A stretch of DNA of 11,324 bases, taken from the NCBI GenBank assembly GCA_038065755.1, contig JBBTQJ010000014.1:1-11324 (forward strand), written 5' to 3'. The notes under the pieces were generated by a model, which was not told where the DNA came from, did no database searches, and was given only the letters and a program-made list of their open reading frames with translations. The DNA comes from JBBTQJ01 sp038065755. GTDB lineage: Bacteria > Patescibacteriota > Minisyncoccia > Minisyncoccales > Staskawiczbacteraceae. Positions 5,642 to 11,316 of the stretch are shown here, piece after piece. Numbering within the stretch: the first letter of the stretch is position 1; every line of letters starts with the position of its first letter. A program made the translations under genes and the position numbers.

Positions 5642-5896
5642 ATGAAGCGACAGTGGAAATTAAAAATTTTGTCATGGGTAAATTACATGAATAAATATCA
5701 CATTTTAGCTAAAAAATTTAGAAAACAAATAGATAAAGATTGGGGCAAAAAATGTGATGATTTTAATTTTGGGTGCATTGTTTGTCAAGCGCATCGTATT
5801 GTTGATGATTTAGAAGAGCTGGGCAATTTTTTAGACGATTTAAACAGAGTCGATAATAAATATAAAAAACATAGTCATAATAAAGAAAATAAATAA
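5642..5896 (+). CDS. Small hypothetical protein downstream of MNT (possibly frameshifted)
   Basis: I do not recognise a named family. The 84-residue reading has a CIVC pair (45-48) with C38 and H51 nearby, an acidic helical stretch VDDLEELGNFLDDLN (54-68) and a basic His/Lys tail. It starts eight bases after the MNT stop and is probably co-transcribed. The first 15 residues (MKRQWKLKILSWVNY) look unlike the rest. An alternative ATG lies at 5687. A second frame from ATG 5620, overlapping the MNT end, reads MQQNKKAYEATVEIKNFVMGKLHE and then stops at 5692-5694. Removing four bases (TAAA, 5692-5695) would join it smoothly as KLHE-YHILAKKF. So the intact gene may have run from 5620 to 5896 with a 4-base insertion near 5692. 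A HEPN-like role is not supported by the sequence. Confidence 0.5.
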   Translation: MKRQWKLKILSWVNYMNKYHILAKKFRKQIDKDWGKKCDDFNFGCIVCQAHRIVDDLEELGNFLDDLNRVDNKYKKHSHNKENK

Positions 5897-5917
5897 GCAT
5901 TAAAGTTTAAAATGCTG

Positions 5918-5946
5918 TTGACTTATTTATAATAGTATAATAGAAT
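5918..5946 (+). promoter_or_regulatory. Promoter of tuf-rpsJ
   Basis: TTGACT at 5918-5923 and TAGAAT at 5941-5946, spacer 17. Two TATAAT hexamers at 5928 and 5936 lie within the spacer but are too close to this -35. The leader to tuf would be about 150 bases. This promoter makes tuf independent of rpsL-fusA. Confidence 0.6.
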
Positions 5947-5954
5947 AAAAGAAA

Positions 5955-6095
5955 ATAAATTTTTAATTTTTAATTTTTAATTTTTAATCAATTTTTAATT
6001 TTTAAATTATTAAATTTGAAACCACGACGGTTTTTAATTATTTCAAATTTAGTTTTTCAAATTGATTTCAAATTTCAAATTTTAAATTTCAAATT
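5955..6095 (+). repeat. Low-complexity repeat leader of tuf
   Basis: A heptamer TTTTTAA is repeated in tandem from about 5960 to 5988 and again near 5992-6005. A 10-bp inverted repeat AAATTTGAAA/TTTCAAATTT (6012-6021 and 6041-6050) then encloses AAACC-ACGAC-GGTTT (6019-6033), and further TTTCAAATTT units run to the start codon. It resembles the array before rpsG. No ORF or Shine-Dalgarno is seen. Confidence 0.6.
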
Positions 6096-6102
6096 ATAAA
6101 TT

Positions 6103-7296
6103 ATGGCAGAAAAATTTGAGAGGTCAAAACCCCACGTAAATGTAGGAACCATTGGCCACGTTGACCATGGAAAAACTACCTTGTCGGCCGCAATTATGAA
6201 AATTTCAAAATTGCGCGGTTTTAAGTCTTCTGACAAAAACGTTGACCAAATCGATGCGTCCCCCGAAGAAAAAGCCAGGGGAGTGACGATTTCTATTACC
6301 CACTTGGAATTTGAAACAGCCAAAAGGCACTATGCTTTAATTGACTGCCCGGGACACGCTGACTACATTAAAAATATGATTACGGGAGCCGCTCAAATGG
6401 ATGGAGGAATTTTATTGGTTTCTGCCCCAGACGGCCCAATGCCCCAGACAAAAGAACATATTTTGCTTGCCAGGCAAGTCGGATTGCCGTCTTTGACTGT
6501 TTTTATGAATAAATGCGATATGGTTGACGACCCTGAAATTTTAGACCTTGTGGAATCTGAAGTAAGAGAATTGTTAAAAAAATATAAATATCCCGGAGAC
6601 GAAATTCCAATAATTAGAGGGTCTGCTTTAAAAGCATTAGAGGCAACTTCGGCCGAAGACCCAAATGCAAAATGCATAATAGAGCTTTTGGACGCAGTAG
6701 ATAATTATATTCCAGAACCGGCAAGAGATTTAGACAAGCCATTTGCTATGGCTATTGAAGATGTATTTTCAATTGAAGGAAGGGGAACAGTTGCCACAGG
6801 CAGAATTGAAAGAGGCATTATTAAGCCAAACGAAGAAGTTGAAATTATAGGCATCAGGCCCACTCAAAAAACAGTGGTTGTTTCGGTTGAAATGTTTCAG
6901 AAATCATTGGAAGAAGGCAGGGCAGGAGATAATGTGGGCATATTGCTGAGAGGTTTAAAAAAAGAAGATGTTGAAAGAGGGCAAGTAATAGCAAAACCAA
7001 AATCTATTACCCCCCACACAGAATTTGAAGGAGAAGTTTATGTTTTGACAAAAGAAGAGGGCGGCCGCCACACTCCGTTTTTTACAGGATACAAACCCCA
7101 GCTTTATATTGGCACATCAGATATTACAGGAGATGTTTCTTTACCAGAGGGAACCGAAATGGTAATGCCCGGAGACACCGCAAACTTAAAAGTTAAATTA
7201 ATATGCCCGGTGGCATTGGAAGAAAAGAAAAGGTTTGCCATTAGAGAAGGAGGCAAAACAGTGGGAGCAGGAGTAGTAACAAAGATTATAAAATAA
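6103..7296 (+). CDS. tuf: Translation elongation factor Tu
   Basis: EF-Tu carries aminoacyl-tRNA to the ribosomal A site as a GTP complex. Full length at 397 residues. The G domain shows GHVDHGKTT (18-26), RGVTI (59-63) with the switch I threonine, DCPGHADY (81-88) with the catalytic histidine, NKCD (136-139) and a GSALKAL G5 loop. Domain II contains GRGTVATGRIERG, and domain III ends in FAIREGGKTVGAGVVTKI. All key residues are intact. The start MAEKFERSKPHVNVGTIGH is the standard N-terminus. It is followed after 19 bases by rpsJ. In many bacteria tuf follows fusA directly; here the fusA-tuf gap has been opened by about 1.3 kb of accessory DNA, and tuf has its own promoter (5918-5946). Confidence 0.98.
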   Translation: MAEKFERSKPHVNVGTIGHVDHGKTTLSAAIMKISKLRGFKSSDKNVDQIDASPEEKARGVTISITHLEFETAKRHYALIDCPGHADYIKNMITGAAQMDGGILLVSAPDGPMPQTKEHILLARQVGLPSLTVFMNKCDMVDDPEILDLVESEVRELLKKYKYPGDEIPIIRGSALKALEATSAEDPNAKCIIELLDAVDNYIPEPARDLDKPFAMAIEDVFSIEGRGTVATGRIERGIIKPNEEVEIIGIRPTQKTVVVSVEMFQKSLEEGRAGDNVGILLRGLKKEDVERGQVIAKPKSITPHTEFEGEVYVLTKEEGGRHTPFFTGYKPQLYIGTSDITGDVSLPEGTEMVMPGDTANLKVKLICPVALEEKKRFAIREGGKTVGAGVVTKIIK

Positions 7297-7315
7297 TAAT
7301 TAGACCTGTTAGAAA

Positions 7316-7738
7316 ATGGCCGTAACAAAGAAAACGACAATTCGCAAAAAGCCGGCAAAAATTGCGGTAAAGCCAGTTTTGAAAAAAGACGCCAAGGCAG
7401 AAGAACACGAAAAACAGCTTGCAGAAGATTTGGCAAGGTCAAAAATTAGGATAAAGCTTAAGGCCTACGATCATAAAATTATTGACAATTCTTCGCGCCA
7501 GATAATTGATATTGCCAATCGCTATGGAGTGGAAGTATCGGGGCCTGTTCCTTTGCCGACAGAAGTTTTAAAATATACTGTAAACCGTTCCAGTTTTGTG
7601 CATAAAAACGCCAGAGAGCAGTTTGAAATGCGAGTGCACAAAAGAGTAATTGATATTTTAAATCCAAACGCAGAGATTATAGAAGCCTTAAGAGACTTAA
7701 ATTTACCCTCAGGTGTTGACATAGCCATTAAAATTTAG
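7316..7738 (+). CDS. rpsJ: 30S ribosomal protein S10 with lysine-rich N-terminal extension
   Basis: S10 is a 30S head protein and, with NusB, part of the transcription antitermination complex. The conserved core begins near residue 42: KIRIKLKAYDHKIIDNSSRQI, then VSGPVPLPTEVLKYTVNRSSFVHKNAREQFEMRVHKRVIDI and the C-terminal LPSGVDIAIKI. E. coli S10 is 103 residues; this one has 140, the difference being an N-terminal Lys/Ala-rich tail (MAVTKKTTIRKKPAKIAVKP...). An internal start is unlikely because the spacing after tuf is tight (19 bases) and no ATG lies just before the core. The pre-start sequence TTAGACCTGTTAGAAA resembles the ancestral rplC leader at 7831-7844. The gene ends in TAG ahead of an intrinsic terminator. 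Confidence 0.96.
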   Translation: MAVTKKTTIRKKPAKIAVKPVLKKDAKAEEHEKQLAEDLARSKIRIKLKAYDHKIIDNSSRQIIDIANRYGVEVSGPVPLPTEVLKYTVNRSSFVHKNAREQFEMRVHKRVIDILNPNAEIIEALRDLNLPSGVDIAIKI

Positions 7739-7804
7739 CGAGCGATAGTTAACTTTTTTATGGATATTTTTTTATAAAAAATACCGTAGAATAAAAACAT
7801 TGCC

Positions 7805-7828
7805 AAACTGGGCAATTGCCCAGTTTTT
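7805..7828 (+). terminator. Intrinsic terminator after rpsJ
   Basis: AAACTGGGC and GCCCAGTTT form a 9-bp stem (7805-7813 and 7818-7826) with an AATT loop and a T5 run ending at 7828. It separates tuf-rpsJ from rplC onward, so the S10 operon is transcriptionally split here. An A/T-rich hairpin with one bulge, GGATATTTTTT/AAAAAATACC at 7762-7785, lies upstream of it. Confidence 0.85.
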
Positions 7829-7844
7829 CATTAGACATTAGAAC

Positions 7845-7901
7845 ATGAACCCCGTTAGAAGTTTGGATATAATCGTAAAAACTTCGAGGAGGGGGTTGTA
7901 A
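7845..7901 (+). other. 18-codon upstream ORF at the former rplC start
   Basis: The ATG at 7845, proposed as the ancestral rplC start, now opens MNPVRSLDIIVKTSRRGL and stops at TAA 7899-7901 inside the inserted element. It has a leader-peptide position, 75 bases upstream of the present rplC start. Whether it is translated cannot be told; its codons come from the repeat itself. Confidence 0.35.
7868..7873 (+). promoter_or_regulatory. Possible -10 box within the element
   Basis: A perfect TATAAT with no acceptable -35 at 16-18 bases upstream (ATGAAC-like sequence there). As a terminator precedes it and the rplC-rplV genes need a promoter, it is a reasonable candidate for a promoter brought in by the element. 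Confidence 0.3.
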
Positions 7902-7927
7902 AATAAAAATAATTAACTAAAGAGTAA

Positions 7928-7960
7928 GCAAAAAATATTTTTATTAAAAATATTTTTTGC
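7928..7960 (+). repeat. AT-rich hairpin in the rplC leader
   Basis: GCAAAAAATATTTTTA pairs completely with TAAAAATATTTTTTGC around a single central T, giving a 33-bp near-perfect palindrome. It sits against the right terminal repeat of the element and ends 16 bases before the GTG start. Confidence 0.7.
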
Positions 7961-7976
7961 CCAGACTTCTAACGGG

Positions 7977-8588
7977 GTGAAATTCATTTTAGGAAAAAAA
8001 ATTGGAATGTCTCAGTTGTTTGATAAAGACGGCAAACTGATACCGGTTACTTTGGTTTCAGCAGGCCCTTGTTTTGTTTTGCAGAAAAAAAATAAAGAAA
8101 AAGATGGATATGAGGCGTTGCAAATAGGTTTTGAAAAAATAGAAAAGAAAAACAAAATAAAAAAATCAATGAAAGGAAAAGAATATAAACATATAAAAGA
8201 GACAAGAAACAAAAGGGAAACAGGAGATGTTTTATCTTCAAACACAGGAGAAGAAATAAACGTTTCTATTTTTGAAGAAGGGGGGAAAGTAAATATTTCC
8301 GGAATTTCAAAGGGAAAGGGTTTTCAAGGAGGAGTAAAAAGGCATAATTTTAAAGGAAGAAACGCTACCCACGGAGTGAAGCACGAACACAGAACAATTG
8401 GCTCAACCGGCCAAAGATTTCCCCAGCATGTAATTAAGGGAAGAAAAATGCCGGGCAGAATGGGTTTTGAAAGGGTGTCGGTTAAAAATTTAAAAATAAT
8501 GAAAATTGATAAAGAAAATAATTTATTGGCGATAAAGGGAGCAATACCCGGGCACAAGGGAACACTGCTTGAAATTCGTGGCAATTAA
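7977..8588 (+). CDS. rplC: 50S ribosomal protein L3
   Basis: L3 is an early assembly protein of the large subunit; its long loop reaches the peptidyl-transferase centre. The 203 residues include the N-terminal MKFILGKKIGMSQLFDKDGK, ISGISKGKGFQGGVKRHNFKG, and the loop region HGVKHEHRTIGSTGQRFPQHVIKGRKMPGRMG. The start is GTG at 7977. The next ATG (8007) would remove the conserved first ten residues, so GTG is the right choice. The G of this GTG is the last base of an inserted element, and its first two bases lie within the 18-bp stem that closes the leader. No Shine-Dalgarno is in the usual position. rplC is now the first gene of the rplC-rplV block, behind the rpsJ terminator, and its stop is four bases before rplD. 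Confidence 0.96.
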   Translation: MKFILGKKIGMSQLFDKDGKLIPVTLVSAGPCFVLQKKNKEKDGYEALQIGFEKIEKKNKIKKSMKGKEYKHIKETRNKRETGDVLSSNTGEEINVSIFEEGGKVNISGISKGKGFQGGVKRHNFKGRNATHGVKHEHRTIGSTGQRFPQHVIKGRKMPGRMGFERVSVKNLKIMKIDKENNLLAIKGAIPGHKGTLLEIRGN

Positions 8589-8592
8589 AAAT

Positions 8593-9222
8593 ATGAAAAT
8601 TGATATTTACAATCAACAAGGAGAAGTAACAGGAACAGCTCTTTTACCAAAAGAGATTTTTGAAATTGCTTTAAATTCTGACTTGGTTCACCAGGTGGCA
8701 GTTTTGCAAATGGCTAACAAAAGACAGGTTTCAGCTCACACAAAAAACAGGGGCGAGGTGCAGGGTTCTGGTAAAAAGCCATGGAGACAGAAAGGAACAG
8801 GAAGGGCAAGGCATGGGTCAATTAGGTCGCCATTATGGAGAGGAGGAGGAATTACTTTTGGCCCAAGAACTGAAAAAGTATTTGAAAGAGATATTCCTAA
8901 AAAAATGAGAAGAAAGGCTTTGTTTATGGTTTTAAGCCAAAAGGCCAAGGACAAACAATTAGTTGTTTTAGATAAAATTGATATGGAAAAGCCAAAAACA
9001 AAAGAGATATTAAAAACATTAAGCAAACTGCCCATAAAAGGAGCGAGTATATTGATTTCTTTGCCAAAATATGATAAAAATATATATTTATCTGCCAGAA
9101 ATATAAAAAAAACAGCCATTACAGAATCAAGGAATTTGAATATTCTGGACTTGCTTAATCATAAATATTTATTAATGACCAAAGACAGCATAAAAACAAT
9201 AAAAGAAACATTTATAAAATAA
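8593..9222 (+). CDS. rplD: 50S ribosomal protein L4
   Basis: L4 binds 23S rRNA domain I, and its basic loop lines the peptide exit tunnel. The 209-residue form starting at ATG 8593 gives the standard MKIDIYNQQGEV N-terminus. An upstream TTG at 8569 would add eight residues inside the rplC end and is not needed. The loop signature AHTKNRGEVQGSGKKPWRQKGTGRARHGSIRSPLWRGGG is intact and followed by FGPRTEKVFERDIPKKMRRKAL. In E. coli L4 also represses the S10 operon; whether that holds here is unknown, as no E. coli-like leader is seen. It is coupled to rplC by a 4-base gap and to rplW by a 5-base gap. Confidence 0.97.
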   Translation: MKIDIYNQQGEVTGTALLPKEIFEIALNSDLVHQVAVLQMANKRQVSAHTKNRGEVQGSGKKPWRQKGTGRARHGSIRSPLWRGGGITFGPRTEKVFERDIPKKMRRKALFMVLSQKAKDKQLVVLDKIDMEKPKTKEILKTLSKLPIKGASILISLPKYDKNIYLSARNIKKTAITESRNLNILDLLNHKYLLMTKDSIKTIKETFIK

Positions 9223-9227
9223 ATTCA

Positions 9228-9644
9228 ATGTCATTGTTTGATTTTTTAAAAAGAAAAAAAGGCAAGAAAAAAGCGGAAACCACAGCAAAAAAACCGAAAA
9301 ATAAACCATTAGAAGAAAAACCGCAAAATTATGAAGCCCCGGTAAAACAAACAGCAAAAAAGGTTGTTAATTTTTCTTATGAAGCCGTAAGAGAACCGCA
9401 CATTTCTGAAAAAACAACTTATTCTGCAGAGGAAAACCAATATGTTTTTAAGGTTTCTCCCAATTACAATAAAAACGAAATAAAAAAATCAGTGGAAGGA
9501 GTTTATGGAGTAGATGTTTTATCTGTGAATATAACAAAGATTCCTTTGAAAAAAAGAAGAATAGGAAAAATTCAGGGGCAGAAAAAAGGATATATAAAAG
9601 CAGTTGTAAAAATAAAACAAGGCCAAAAAATTGAAATACTATAG
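9228..9644 (+). CDS. rplW: 50S ribosomal protein L23 with basic N-terminal extension
   Basis: L23 sits at the exit of the peptide tunnel and is the docking site for trigger factor and SRP. The family core starts near residue 52: EAVREPHISEKTTYSAEENQYVFKVSPNYNKNEIKKSVEGVYGVDVLSVN, and ends in KKGYIKAVVKIKQGQKIEIL. The usual length is about 95-100; here it is 138, because of a Lys/Pro-rich, probably disordered N-terminal tail starting MSLFDFLKRKKGKKK. The ATG is five bases after rplD, so the tail is likely translated. L29 and trigger factor, its neighbours at the tunnel exit, are not in the window. It ends in TAG. Confidence 0.94.
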   Translation: MSLFDFLKRKKGKKKAETTAKKPKNKPLEEKPQNYEAPVKQTAKKVVNFSYEAVREPHISEKTTYSAEENQYVFKVSPNYNKNEIKKSVEGVYGVDVLSVNITKIPLKKRRIGKIQGQKKGYIKAVVKIKQGQKIEIL

Positions 9645-9732
9645 AAATTGCTAACGCAATTTATATAATTAATCGCTCGGTCGATATGAAAATAAATTTT
9701 CATATCTTCCTCACTCATAATTATGAAGATAT
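9645..9732 (+). promoter_or_regulatory. Structured rplW-rplB intercistronic region
   Basis: Three hairpins can be drawn in this 78-base gap. 9645-9662: AAATTGC/GCAATTT, loop TAAC. 9683-9706: GATATGAAAAT/ATTTTCATATC, nearly a perfect palindrome. 9702-9709 with 9725-9732: ATATCTTC/GAAGATAT, whose loop and stem hold the rplB ATG (9723-9725). The last two share 9702-9706 and exclude each other, so only the second hairpin leaves the start open. This is a candidate translational switch for L2; it could also be chance in AT-rich sequence. Confidence 0.45.
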
Positions 9733-10550
9733 ACAAACCAACAACGCCATCAAGACGTGGTATGACGGGGATAAACTTTTCAGAGCTTACAAAGAAAAAA
9801 GCGGAAAAGAATCTTTTAAAATACGTCAGAAGGAGCGTTGGCAGGTCAAGCTCTTCTGGAAGAATTACAGTAAGGCATAAGGGAGGAGGAGTAAAAAAAC
9901 TTTATAGAATTATTGAATTTATGGAGACAAGAATGGATGCGCCAGCCAAGGTTATAGCAACTGAATACGACCCAAACAGAACAGCCTTTATTGCTTTGAT
10001 AGAATATCAAGACAAGCAGAGGAAATATATTGTAGCTCCGCAAAATTTAAAAATAGGAGATGAAATTATATTTTCTGACAAAGCTCCCTTGGCTCCAGGC
10101 AACAGAATGAAATTAAAAAACATACCGGTTGGCGCGGCGGTATATAATATAGAATTAGAGCCGGGCAAGGGAGGAAAAATAGTAAGGAGCGCGGGAAGCT
10201 CGGCCCAAATTTTAGCCCAGGAAGAAGGGAAAATAAATTTAAAAATGCCATCTACTGAAATTAGAATATTCAGCGGCGAGTGTTTTGCTTCGATTGGCGA
10301 GGTTTCAAATCCGGAAAATAGATTTTATAGAGTAGGAAAAGCAGGCAAGTCAAGACTAAAAGGAAGAAGACCCCATGTAAGAGGCTCTGCTATGAATCCC
10401 GTTGACCATCCTCACGGAGGAGGCGAAGGCAGACAGCCAATTGGATTGAAGTATCCTAAAACTCCCTGGGGAAAGCACGCTCTGGGAGTAAAAACAAGAA
10501 AACGGAAAAAATGGTCAAATAAATTAATCATACAAAGAAGAAAAAAGTAG
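9723..10550 (+). CDS. rplB: 50S ribosomal protein L2
   Basis: L2 bridges the subunits and is needed for peptidyl-transferase activity. Full length at 275 residues, starting MKIYKPTTPSRRGMTG. Conserved features are SSGRITVRHKGGGVKKLYRIIEF (44-66), EYDPNRTAFIALIEY (81-95), GKAGKSRLKGRRPHVRGSAMNP (206-226) and the C-terminal VDHPHGGGEGR (227-237), including H229, the histidine studied in E. coli L2. An overlapping frame from 9686 is a shadow. No Shine-Dalgarno; the start is preceded by hairpins described separately. It ends in TAG, 18 bases before rpsS. Confidence 0.98.
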   Translation: MKIYKPTTPSRRGMTGINFSELTKKKAEKNLLKYVRRSVGRSSSSGRITVRHKGGGVKKLYRIIEFMETRMDAPAKVIATEYDPNRTAFIALIEYQDKQRKYIVAPQNLKIGDEIIFSDKAPLAPGNRMKLKNIPVGAAVYNIELEPGKGGKIVRSAGSSAQILAQEEGKINLKMPSTEIRIFSGECFASIGEVSNPENRFYRVGKAGKSRLKGRRPHVRGSAMNPVDHPHGGGEGRQPIGLKYPKTPWGKHALGVKTRKRKKWSNKLIIQRRKK

Positions 10551-10568
10551 AAATTACCAAAGAAATTT

Positions 10569-10907
10569 ATGTCAAGAAGTTTAAAAAAGGGTCCATATAT
10601 AGACCAAAAATTATTAGAAAAAGTGTTGAAATTGAGAAAGGACGAAAAGGTAATTATTAAGACTTGGGCAAGGCATTCTACAATTTCTCCAGAAATGGTA
10701 GGTCATACTTTCGGCGTGCATAATGGCAAGGAATTTGCGTCTGTTTTTGTTTCAGAGGATATGGTTGGCCATAAATTTGGAGAATTTTCTCCTTCAACCA
10801 AGTTCATAAGACACGGAGGCAGAATGCAAAGAGAAATAGAACAGGGAGCAGAGCAGAAAGAAGCAACAAAAACCGAAGCCGTGAAAAAAGAAACAATAAA
10901 AAAATAA
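10569..10907 (+). CDS. rpsS: 30S ribosomal protein S19 with C-terminal tail
   Basis: S19 binds 16S rRNA in the 30S head together with S13. The family start MSRSLKKGPYIDQKLLEKV is intact, followed by IKTWARHSTISPEMVGHTFGVHNGKEFASVFVSEDMVGHKFGEFSPSTKFIRHGG (30-84). Normal length is about 92; here 112, with a charged Glu/Lys/Thr tail (AEQKEATKTEAVKKETIKK) that is probably disordered. The tail is in frame to a TAA and does not look like a frameshift product. It follows rplB and precedes rplV by 13 bases, as in the canonical S10 operon. Confidence 0.97.
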   Translation: MSRSLKKGPYIDQKLLEKVLKLRKDEKVIIKTWARHSTISPEMVGHTFGVHNGKEFASVFVSEDMVGHKFGEFSPSTKFIRHGGRMQREIEQGAEQKEATKTEAVKKETIKK

Positions 10908-10920
10908 TAGGACTAATGAT

Positions 10921-11316
10921 ATGGAAATTAAAGCAAAGTTAAACAACCTAAGAACAGCGCCCAGAAAAGTAAGGCAGGTTATTGATTTAGTAAGGGGAAA
11001 AAAAGCGGTTGAAGCCAAATCAATACTTTTATTTACAACAAACAAGTCGGCAAGAAATGTTTTAAAACTTTTAGAAAGCGCCATTGCCTCTGCAAAGCAT
11101 AATTTTTCCCTTTCAGAATCAAATCTTTATATTTCTAAAATTATAGCAAACGAAGGGCCAAAATTAAAAAGATCGCATCCAATGTCTCGCGGCAGGGCAT
11201 ATCCTATAGAAAAAAGAACATCGCACATTACTTTAGTTCTGAGTGAAATAAATTATGCGGGAAAGATAATTAAAAATAAATCAAAAACCAAAGATAAAAA
11301 TAAGTCAAAAGTCTAA
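10921..11316 (+). CDS. rplV: 50S ribosomal protein L22
   Basis: L22 contributes, with L4, to the narrow part of the exit tunnel. The 131 residues show NLRTAPRKVRQVIDLVRGKKAVEAKSILLF (9-38), a central LLESAIASAKHNFSLSESNLYISKIIANEGPKLKRSHPMSRGRAYPIEKRTSHITLVL, including the beta-hairpin where macrolide-resistance changes arise. A short Lys/Ser/Asp tail (KNKSKTKDKNKSKV) follows and the stop is at 11314-11316. A weak AGGA lies about ten bases before the ATG. The operon would continue with rpsC past the window edge. Confidence 0.97.
   Translation: MEIKAKLNNLRTAPRKVRQVIDLVRGKKAVEAKSILLFTTNKSARNVLKLLESAIASAKHNFSLSESNLYISKIIANEGPKLKRSHPMSRGRAYPIEKRTSHITLVLSEINYAGKIIKNKSKTKDKNKSKV

Larger units (their letters stand above)
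7850..7977. mobile_element. MITE-like insertion in the rplC start codon
   Basis: A 128-bp non-coding element has terminal inverted repeats CCCCGTTAGAAGTTTGG (7850-7866) and its complement at 7961-7977, with one mismatch (a G-U pair in RNA). TGAA directly flanks both ends (7846-7849 and 7978-7981), which reads as a 4-bp target duplication. Deleting the element plus one TGAA leaves ATG AAA TTC ATT, the expected L3 start. No transposase is encoded, so mobility would be in trans. It contains a TATAAT (7868-7873), a purine-rich GAGGAGGGGG (7886-7895) and a 16-bp-stem hairpin (7928-7960). A purely regulatory inverted repeat is the alternative, but the direct repeat and restored ATG favour insertion. 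Confidence 0.7.

Noticed and set aside
5316..5896. Classical HEPN/MNT toxin-antitoxin pair
   Set aside because: The MNT half is clear, but the second gene lacks an RX4-6H motif and the HEPN helical pattern. I keep only the MNT assignment.
8569..8592. Upstream TTG start for rplD
   Set aside because: It adds eight residues within the rplC coding end, whereas ATG 8593 gives the standard L4 N-terminus.
9686..9880. 64-residue plus-strand frame before and over rplB
   Set aside because: It overlaps the conserved L2 N-terminus in another frame and has no recognisable features.
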